Shown here one piece after another: positions 7,376-12,407 of a DNA stretch of 12,407 nucleotides. How positions within the stretch are numbered: position 1 is the stretch's first letter; each line of letters opens with the position of its first letter. Position numbers and translations under genes: made by a program. The stretch is taken from NCBI GenBank assembly GCA_046760985.1, contig JBHIFE010000041.1:1-12407 (forward strand), in the 5' to 3' direction. The notes beneath the pieces are model-generated. The model made no database searches, had not been told where the DNA came from, and saw only the letters and a program-made list of their open reading frames with translations. This DNA comes from JBHIFE01 sp046760985. Its GTDB lineage: Bacteria; Chloroflexota; Dehalococcoidia; Dehalococcoidales; RBG-16-60-22.

Positions 7376-7631
7376 GGTAGTGGCTGTGTTAATTTTTGGG
7401 GAAAAGGGAAAGGCCGGAAGAAGCTCACCGTGAAGCTAGGTATTATGTGCTCGGGTAAGGAATTCGAAAGCGAGACAGCGAAATAGAAACGCTATCGCCT
7501 TGCTGAGAACACCTCTATGGTGGCATCTAGGAGACAGAGGAATTCGGTGAGAAGCTCTACTTCAAGGAAGAGGAGAAGGTTACTCTATCTAAAGCTAGAA
7601 ACATTTTCTCAAGTTAAGGTAATGTGTTACA
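7376..7631 (+). other. 256-bp gap before the sdh operon
   Basis: No clear sigma70 promoter pair is visible, although sdh expression should begin somewhere here. Possible hairpins are GCGA-gac-AGCG / CGCT-a-TCGC (7470-7480 with 7490-7498) and CACC/GGTG (7510-7513 with 7519-7522). GGAATTCG occurs twice (7459-7466 and 7539-7546). Part of the gap, 7430-7617, has the look of a degraded small reading frame. Confidence 0.4.
7430..7617 (+). pseudogene. Possible decayed small protein gene
   Basis: GTG at 7430 opens VKLGIMCSGKEFESETAK, stopped by TAG at 7484-7486. The same frame then continues KRYRLAENTSMVAS (about 7487-7528). A second frame takes over from GAG 7531 and reads ETEEFGEKLYFKEEEKVTLS and on through ARNIFSS to TAA 7615-7617. 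Both pieces are rich in Glu and Lys, as in real small proteins. One internal stop plus one frameshift would join them into a product of about 60 residues. I recognise no family, and both pieces could be chance. Confidence 0.3.
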
Positions 7632-8051
7632 ATGAAAATGATTCGTCAAATCATTAGCCCGGATCTTAAGATGAAGTCGAGGACAGAATTTATATACCGG
7701 GGTCAGGTATGGTCAGCGGCAGGAATGTGGGCGTGGCTTCTTCACCGGATTACGGGGTTCTATCTCTTATTTTATATTCTTCAGTTTCATGCGATTTTGG
7801 TGATTACTTTAATTTTGAGAGGCGAAGAGGCTTTTAATGCAATGCTAGGTATGCTCATGGGGCACCCGGTTTTTAAAGTCCTGAATGTTTTGCTATTAGC
7901 TGCACTTTATTACCATGGCTTGAACGGTATCCGCTTGTTGCTGCATGACATGGGTATAGGGGTAAACGTTAACACCACTCAAAAAGCGTTCAGGATCTGC
8001 TTGTTCGTGTCAGCCGGCTTGTGGGTCTCGACGGTATCTTTCATACTCTAG
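7632..8051 (+). CDS. sdhC: Succinate dehydrogenase membrane anchor subunit C
   Basis: SdhC anchors the succinate dehydrogenase catalytic subunits in the membrane and helps bind heme b and quinone. The 139-residue product has three predicted membrane spans (about 33-62, 78-105 and 118-138). It shows the Sdh_cyt signature WLLHRITGFYLL (35-46), with Arg39 matching the quinone-site arginine, and YHGLNGIRLLLHDMG (94-108). His53 and His95 are the best candidate heme ligands. The ATG at 7632 follows AAGG (7616-7619) by 12 nt, which is long; ATG at 7638 is a less likely alternative. It heads sdhCDBA, 20 nt before sdhD. The organism probably uses menaquinone, but this is not visible in the gene. Confidence 0.9.
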   Translation: MKMIRQIISPDLKMKSRTEFIYRGQVWSAAGMWAWLLHRITGFYLLFYILQFHAILVITLILRGEEAFNAMLGMLMGHPVFKVLNVLLLAALYYHGLNGIRLLLHDMGIGVNVNTTQKAFRICLFVSAGLWVSTVSFIL

Positions 8052-8070
8052 GAAAGGCAAAGCACTAACC

Positions 8071-8394
8071 ATGAATGCTTGGACATGGTTATTACAAAGA
8101 GTAAGTGCCATCTTTTTGTTGTCCCTTGTAGGGGTTCACATTTGGCGGGTACATGTTGCCAGAATTACCACTTTGGATGTCGTGATACTAAGATCTGAAT
8201 TATTGATTTTTGTCGTGCTTGATCTCTTGCTACTGGTTGTTGGCATATTCCATGGACTGAATGGACTTTATTCCGTACTGGTCGATCTTGGTTTAAAGGA
8301 TAAGGCAGCTGTTGCTACCATTATTTCACTGGGTATGGCAGGTACAGGATGTTTGGGAGTAGGTGGTTATGCCTTGTTCCGATTCATATCTTAG
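8071..8394 (+). CDS. sdhD: Succinate dehydrogenase membrane anchor subunit D
   Basis: This second anchor pairs with SdhC to form the heme- and quinone-binding membrane domain. The 107-residue product has three predicted spans (about 10-30, 42-70 and 80-105). It carries WLLQRVSAIFLL (6-17), with Arg10, then His23, and HGLNGLYSVLVDLG (61-74). These parallel the SdhC motifs, so the two subunits look like distant relatives. His23 and His61 are candidate heme ligands. The ATG lies 19 nt after the sdhC stop, with AGGAAAGG (8051-8058) as a distant ribosome-binding site. The identification depends on context as much as on sequence, as SdhD is poorly conserved. Confidence 0.87.
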   Translation: MNAWTWLLQRVSAIFLLSLVGVHIWRVHVARITTLDVVILRSELLIFVVLDLLLLVVGIFHGLNGLYSVLVDLGLKDKAAVATIISLGMAGTGCLGVGGYALFRFIS

Positions 8395-8478
8395 GTGTAT
8401 AAATTACGTTTTAAAAAACTTGCTGCAAGGTGATAACAGAATTGTTCTTGATTTATCGTTTATAAATCTCATTGTGGT

Positions 8479-9231
8479 TTGCTGAAGTTGTCTCAACAAT
8501 TGAACGTCAGTATATTTCGTTTTGACCCGGAGAGCGGGGAAAAACCCAGATTTGACCATTTTAAAGTCCCTCTTATCAGGAAGATGGCTGTTTTGGATGT
8601 TGTACTGTACATCCAAAACTACGTTGATAGCACCTTGGCATTCCGGTATTCTTGTCGCTATGCTATGTGCGGATCGTGTGCGATGTATGTCAATGGGAAG
8701 CCTCGCTTAGCTTGCAAAACACAGGTCATGGATTTAGGAACGAGTGATATGACCCTCAAGCCATTGCCCAATTTCCCAATTATTCGGGACCTGGCTGTGG
8801 ATATGGCTCCATTCATGGAAAAATGGAAAAGGATAAAGCCTTATTATGTGGGCAGGAAGGAAATTACTGAACCCGTGATTATTCGACCGGACTCTGGCGA
8901 ACGAGAGTTTATCGATGACATGATAAACTGTATTGGCTGTGGGGCTTGTTACTCAGCCTGTACCATGGTGGCAACTGGTGAGGAATTTATCGGTCCAGCA
9001 GCGCTCACCCGTGCCTATACCTTAATCGCCGACAAAAGAGATGCCATGTCCGTCGAGCGCTTGAAAGCAGTGGACAAGTATTTCGGTGTTTGGCGCTGTC
9101 ATGCGCAATTCAACTGTGCCGAGGTTTGCCCCAAGCATATCGTTCCAACGAGAGCTATTCAGCAGTTGAAAAAGCGAAGTGTCTTAGGCAGGTTTGGCAT
9201 CTTTGCCAGGATTTTCCGAAGAGGAGGATAG
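8479..9231 (+). CDS. sdhB: Succinate dehydrogenase iron-sulfur subunit
   Basis: SdhB carries electrons from the flavoprotein to the quinone site through three iron-sulfur clusters. In the 250-residue reading, Cys59, 64, 67 and 79 bind the [2Fe-2S] cluster (CRYAMCGSC). Cys151, 154, 157 and 217 bind [4Fe-4S], and Cys161, 207 and 213 bind [3Fe-4S]. The spacings match the E. coli subunit. The protein motifs RFDP and WRCHAQFNCAEVCPKH are typical. No ATG exists near the start. I take TTG 8479 (LLKLSQQLN), but TTG 8488 or 8500 are also possible. None has a clear ribosome-binding site, and the frame is open back to a TGA at 8449-8451. It lies before sdhA, reversing the E. coli sdhAB order. Confidence 0.94.
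   Translation: MLKLSQQLNVSIFRFDPESGEKPRFDHFKVPLIRKMAVLDVVLYIQNYVDSTLAFRYSCRYAMCGSCAMYVNGKPRLACKTQVMDLGTSDMTLKPLPNFPIIRDLAVDMAPFMEKWKRIKPYYVGRKEITEPVIIRPDSGEREFIDDMINCIGCGACYSACTMVATGEEFIGPAALTRAYTLIADKRDAMSVERLKAVDKYFGVWRCHAQFNCAEVCPKHIVPTRAIQQLKKRSVLGRFGIFARIFRRGG
9221..9227 (+). promoter_or_regulatory. Ribosome-binding site deciding the sdhA start
   Basis: GAGGAGG lies 8 nt before TTG 9236 and within the last codons of sdhB. It supports TTG 9236 over the TTG at 9194, which lies inside sdhB and would add 14 residues unlike an SdhA N-terminus. Confidence 0.8.
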
Positions 9232-9235
9232 CACT

Positions 9236-10948
9236 TTGGAAACAATAGAGGCGGATGTTCTCGTTTTGGGCTCTGGTGGGGCGGGGTTATCTGCTGCCCT
9301 ATATGCATACGACAGCAATCCTGAACTAAGAATTGTCCTAGTAGGCAGAACGTTGCTGGGCAAGGGTGGTTGCAGTCGGCTGGTTCAGGGTGGGCTAAAT
9401 GTTGTGTTGAATGAAAACGACTCAATCGATATGCATTTTAAGGATACCCTAGAAGGCGGGGATTTCATAAACAATCAGGAGCTGGCGTGGACTCTGGTAA
9501 ATGATGCCCCAAAAGCTGTCCATGAACTTGAAGTTAAGTATGGCATTTTCCTTGACCGGGCGGAGGATGGCAGGATTGACCAGAGACCTTTTGCCGGTCA
9601 GTCGTTTGATCGAACCGTTGCCGTGGGTGACTTGACCGGGATTCAATTCATATACCGTTTGGCGGATCAGATATACCGGCGTAACATAACCGTTCTGGAG
9701 GAAACGAGAGCGTTGGATCTGCTAACCACCACTGATGGCAATCGGGTGGTTGGTGCAGTCTTACTCAATGTAAGGACTGGTGAGATATTTATTGTGAACT
9801 CGAAGGTTACCATCATGGCGACCGGCGGAGCCGCTTCAATGTACAAGGTTTTCGCTACCTCCACCGATAAGAGCGGCGATGGGATAGCTATGTGTTTCCG
9901 GGCGGGAGTGGAATTGGTTGACATGGAAATGCTTCAGTTCCACCCCACAGGATTACTGGTTGGGGACTCACATCTGACCGGAGTCATTTTGACAGAGGGA
10001 CTCCGGGGTGCCGGAGCGAGGCTGTATAATGGTCTGGGTGAGCGTTTTATGGAACGTTACGCTCCTCAACATCTGGAAAGAGCGACGCGGGACGTTGTTG
10101 CCCGGGCTAATTATATTGAGATAATGGCTGGGCGGGGAATAGCGGAGGGAGGTGTTCTTCTTGATGTGAGCCATCTCGGAGCTAAATTCGTAGAGGAGAA
10201 TTTTCCCGGGATGTGTGAACGGGTAAGAGATATGGGCAGGGACTTTGTAAGTGAGGGGGCAGTGGTGAGTCCCTCAGCCCACTATATGATGGGCGGGGCT
10301 AAGATAGATATTTATTGTCAAACCAATCTGGAGGGTTTGCTGGCGGCAGGGGAGGATGCCGCTGGAACCCACGGCGCCAATAGGCTTGGCGGAAACGGCA
10401 TCTGTGATTCCATTGTCTTTGGCCGCAGAGCCGGGGACACTGCCACGGAACTGGCGGCACAACAGGGGCTCCATCCATATCGGCAAGCCCAAGCGGAGGA
10501 AATCAAGGCGCGCTGGTTAAAACCTTTCTTCATCGATTCAAAGGAAGGGATATATCCTGTTCGTGACGAACTAAAGGAATTGACCTGGCGAGACATGGGA
10601 GTTGTTCGTACTGGCAGGCAACTGGAACGAGCTGTTAGGCGCTTAGATGAACTTATGGAATGGGTAGAACACATCGGGCTTGCCGGTAAACATCTGAAAA
10701 GGTATAACATGGAATGGAACGACATTATCAATGTCACTAACTGGATCACTGCAGGGCGAATGCTGGCCAACTCGGCTCTTTATAGAAAGGAAAGTAGAGG
10801 CGCTCATTACAGAGAAGATTTTCCAGAGAGGGACGACAAGAATTGGTTATGTAACATTTACCTCAGGAAAAAGAACATCTCTGATATAGAGCTTAGCAGT
10901 AAACCAGTAGAATTTACTCGCATGGATATAAAGAAGTCTAAGAAGTGA
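9236..10948 (+). CDS. sdhA: Succinate dehydrogenase flavoprotein subunit
   Basis: SdhA oxidises succinate to fumarate with FAD and passes electrons to SdhB on the cytoplasmic face of the membrane. The 570-residue product starts at TTG 9236, behind GAGGAGG and 4 nt after the sdhB stop. It has the dinucleotide-binding GSGGAG at 12-17. Catalytic residues equivalent to E. coli His242, Arg286, His354 and Arg399 are present: His236 (HPTG), Arg285 (ATRDVVAR), His349 (HYMMGG) and Arg383 (HGANRLGG). The usual covalent-FAD histidine is missing: the motif reads KGGCSRLVQGG, with Cys46 at that position. FAD may thus be non-covalent. Some fumarate reductases and L-aspartate oxidases also hold FAD non-covalently, but the SdhC, D and B neighbours show this is a membrane complex. 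Direction (SDH or fumarate reductase) cannot be decided from sequence. Confidence 0.94.
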   Translation: METIEADVLVLGSGGAGLSAALYAYDSNPELRIVLVGRTLLGKGGCSRLVQGGLNVVLNENDSIDMHFKDTLEGGDFINNQELAWTLVNDAPKAVHELEVKYGIFLDRAEDGRIDQRPFAGQSFDRTVAVGDLTGIQFIYRLADQIYRRNITVLEETRALDLLTTTDGNRVVGAVLLNVRTGEIFIVNSKVTIMATGGAASMYKVFATSTDKSGDGIAMCFRAGVELVDMEMLQFHPTGLLVGDSHLTGVILTEGLRGAGARLYNGLGERFMERYAPQHLERATRDVVARANYIEIMAGRGIAEGGVLLDVSHLGAKFVEENFPGMCERVRDMGRDFVSEGAVVSPSAHYMMGGAKIDIYCQTNLEGLLAAGEDAAGTHGANRLGGNGICDSIVFGRRAGDTATELAAQQGLHPYRQAQAEEIKARWLKPFFIDSKEGIYPVRDELKELTWRDMGVVRTGRQLERAVRRLDELMEWVEHIGLAGKHLKRYNMEWNDIINVTNWITAGRMLANSALYRKESRGAHYREDFPERDDKNWLCNIYLRKKNISDIELSSKPVEFTRMDIKKSKK

Positions 10949-10958
10949 AACAAGAATT

Positions 10959-11870
10959 ATGCACCAATTTATTGGCTATATAAGGCCCGATGGTTCAGTA
11001 GGCATAAGGAATCATGTCGCGCTCTTGGGCTTTGGATTGACCGGAGCAGCTGTCTGCCGCATGGTAGCCGGGCTGGTAAAAAACGCATTACCGGTTTTCT
11101 GTAGCTCAGAAGGCAGTTCTTCTTGCTTAAGAATAGCGAAACATCCAAATATTGCTGGCTTTGTAGTTGTTCAAGAGAGAGGAAATGCACCGGCTGATGA
11201 TTTTCGAGATGAATTGGAAAGGACGGGGAAGCCCCATGAAGTTTTTGAGCTTCAGCAGGGTGACTTTCTTGAATCAATGTTAAAGATAGCACAAGTGGTA
11301 TCCAATATTATTCAGGAGGCGAGCACCCAGCGACGTGAGGTGGTTAATTTTCCCAGGCTTGTGTTAGGATTTTTTTGCCACGATTCCCGGGAGATACATG
11401 ATATACTGGATCATTTCCTATGCCTCGTAGAGCAAGAGAGAGCCCGCTGTTTATGGCTGGAGGAAGCAGGCAGGGATGAAAGGGAGTTATATCCCGGATT
11501 TTTAGAAAGGAAGATCGGCGATATAAAATTTGGACAACCTCTTGGGAAACGTCCGGGAGTGTACAGGTATATGTATCCCGGCAGTGAGGATAATGCCCTA
11601 GATGCGGTAATCGCCTTCGGAGCACAACTTCTCCTATTTCCTGCGGAAAGGAAAAGGGCTTTGCTATATCCCATAGTTCCGATACTCAGATTTGCCGTTG
11701 ATCGTGAAATAAACGCTGCCAGCTCCTGCGAGTTGTATCTATCTCGCCTGAGGACAGGGGAGATCACAGCGAAGGATGCTGGCCTCCTTTTGTTCAGTGA
11801 AGTCCTTGCCACAGCCTCAGGCAAGCTCACAAATACCGAGATGTTCGGTGATATACTTTTCATTCAATGA
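10959..11870 (+). CDS. Shortened UxaA (altronate dehydratase)-like protein
   Basis: UxaA-family enzymes dehydrate sugar acids such as altronate and galactarate. The 303-residue product opens with GYIRPDGSVGIRN (6-18), the family's N-terminal motif. It ends VLATASGKLTNTEMFGD (282-298), which matches the family's C-terminal ASG-x-T-x-E-x-G segment. Between them it is much shorter than the usual domain. I cannot find the glycine-rich GGSDAFSG-type motif, the NPSPGNK-type motif or the FGCKPAPS-type Cys motif. The segment GAQLLLF (221-227) aligns where that Cys region would begin. A regular dehydratase activity is therefore doubtful. It starts at ATG 10959, 10 nt after sdhA, with no clear ribosome-binding site, and precedes fumarase. 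It is probably in the sdh operon, with unknown function: a diverged enzyme or a non-catalytic relative. Confidence 0.75.
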   Translation: MHQFIGYIRPDGSVGIRNHVALLGFGLTGAAVCRMVAGLVKNALPVFCSSEGSSSCLRIAKHPNIAGFVVVQERGNAPADDFRDELERTGKPHEVFELQQGDFLESMLKIAQVVSNIIQEASTQRREVVNFPRLVLGFFCHDSREIHDILDHFLCLVEQERARCLWLEEAGRDERELYPGFLERKIGDIKFGQPLGKRPGVYRYMYPGSEDNALDAVIAFGAQLLLFPAERKRALLYPIVPILRFAVDREINAASSCELYLSRLRTGEITAKDAGLLLFSEVLATASGKLTNTEMFGDILFIQ

Positions 11871-11872
11871 TC

Positions 11873-11879
11873 AAGGAGA
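11873..11879 (+). promoter_or_regulatory. Ribosome-binding site of the fumarase alpha gene
   Basis: AAGGAGA lies 9 nt before ATG 11889, separated by a run of seven T residues (11881-11887). It supports this start and a gap of only 18 nt after the UxaA-like gene. Confidence 0.8.
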
Positions 11880-11888
11880 CTTTTTTTC

Positions 11889-12407
11889 ATGAAGGATTTT
11901 GATTACAGGGTAATAGAAGAGACGGCAAAGGAATTATATATTAAAGCCTTAACTGATCTTCCTCCTGACGTTCGTGAGGCTTTAAAGCGAGCATACGAAA
12001 GGGAGACAAAACCCGCTGCTAGGGAGATATTCAACGCCATGTTTAAAACCATAGAAATCGCAGATAAAGAGAAGGCGTTGATTTGCCAGGACACGGGTTT
12101 ACCTATTTACATGGTCAAAATCGGGACTTCCTTTGCCTGGGATGGCTTCGAGATTAAACAAAGGCTGTATGAAGGCGCTAAGAGAGCTACACAGGAATTT
12201 CCCTTTCGCAGCAGCTCTGCCCATCCCCTGACTAGGGTAAATCCCCAAACCTCTGTAGGGCACAGGCTGCCGGTTATTTACTTTGATTATATCAAAGATG
12301 TTGAATATTTGGACGTATTAATGATGCCCAAGGGTTCTGGATCGGAGAATATGAGCACCATGAGAATGTTCTATCCGGCAGACGGGGTGGAGGCACTAAA
12401 GAAATTT
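11889..12407 (+). CDS. Class I fumarate hydratase, alpha subunit (3' end missing)
   Basis: This [4Fe-4S] enzyme hydrates fumarate to malate, the step after succinate dehydrogenase. The visible 173 residues start MKDFDYRVIEETAKELYI and carry the family motif ICQDTGLP (65-72), where Cys66 is the first expected cluster ligand. HPLTRVNPQTSVGHRLP (112-128) and a Gly-Ser-rich KGSGSENMST motif near 145-154 follow. No stop occurs before the window ends. In bacteria with split enzymes, the alpha subunit is about 280 residues, followed by a beta subunit; the fused form is longer. L(+)-tartrate dehydratase alpha (TtdA) has the same fold and motifs and cannot be excluded. Neighbouring sdh genes favour fumarase. 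Confidence 0.9.
   Translation, partial: MKDFDYRVIEETAKELYIKALTDLPPDVREALKRAYERETKPAAREIFNAMFKTIEIADKEKALICQDTGLPIYMVKIGTSFAWDGFEIKQRLYEGAKRATQEFPFRSSSAHPLTRVNPQTSVGHRLPVIYFDYIKDVEYLDVLMMPKGSGSENMSTMRMFYPADGVEALKKF

Noticed and set aside
8395..8478. Promoter for sdhB (TTGTTC ... TATAAA)
   Set aside because: The spacer is only about 13 bp and sdhB lies within the sdh gene run.
9194..9235. TTG at 9194 as the sdhA start, overlapping sdhB
   Set aside because: The extra 14 residues are unlike SdhA, and GAGGAGG at 9221-9227 sits at the right distance before TTG 9236.
10318..10770. 150-codon reverse-strand ORF inside sdhA
   Set aside because: It is Ser/Pro-rich, resembles no family, and lies wholly inside a well-supported gene; a shadow frame.
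11411..11863. 150-codon reverse-strand ORF inside the UxaA-like gene
   Set aside because: No recognisable motif, and the + strand frame has clear family signatures.
1..12407. CRISPR array, transposase, phage or toxin-antitoxin genes
   Set aside because: No regularly spaced repeats and no such protein motifs were seen on either strand.

Overview
The window reads as ordinary bacterial chromosome at roughly 50% GC. All genes lie on the + strand and are tightly packed. The best guess is an uncultured Chloroflexota bacterium of the Dehalococcoidia type. Three things suggest this: a lipoprotein with a long Pro-Ala linker after its lipid-attached Cys, a TAXI-type TRAP transporter, and a G-rich hairpin repeat after purQ that I recall as common in such genomes. 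No rRNA or marker protein is present, so the assignment is tentative.

Layout. 1-2621 holds the end of a purine operon: purL (5' end outside the window) and purQ. 2622-3075 is a non-coding gap with a tandem hairpin repeat, a rho-independent terminator, a structured stretch and a well-formed promoter (TTGACA, 17 bp, TAGGAT). 3076-6098 encodes a two-gene TAXI-TRAP importer: a substrate-binding lipoprotein, a strong intercistronic hairpin, then a fused permease. 6281-7375 encodes an enolase-superfamily protein of the mandelate racemase / acid-sugar dehydratase type. After a 256-bp gap that may hold a decayed small gene, 7632-10948 encodes succinate dehydrogenase in the order sdhC-sdhD-sdhB-sdhA. 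This is followed by a shortened UxaA (altronate dehydratase)-like gene and the 5' part of a class I fumarase alpha-subunit gene that runs off the end.

How the genes may work together. SDH and fumarase form a succinate-fumarate-malate segment of the TCA cycle. The TRAP importer and the enolase-superfamily dehydratase resemble a small uptake-and-dehydration module for a hydroxy or sugar acid. The UxaA-like protein belongs by ancestry to the same kind of chemistry. A link from an imported acid to the C4 segment is inference from gene order only.

Most notable points: SdhA has Cys where the covalent-FAD histidine is expected, although its other catalytic residues are present. The UxaA-like protein lacks much of the family's middle region and its usual Cys motif, yet sits between sdhA and fumarase. 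The dehydratase has K-x-H in place of K-x-K. Several very short ORFs and RNA hairpins lie in the gaps. I found no clear evidence of a wholly new system, CRISPR array, phage or transposase.
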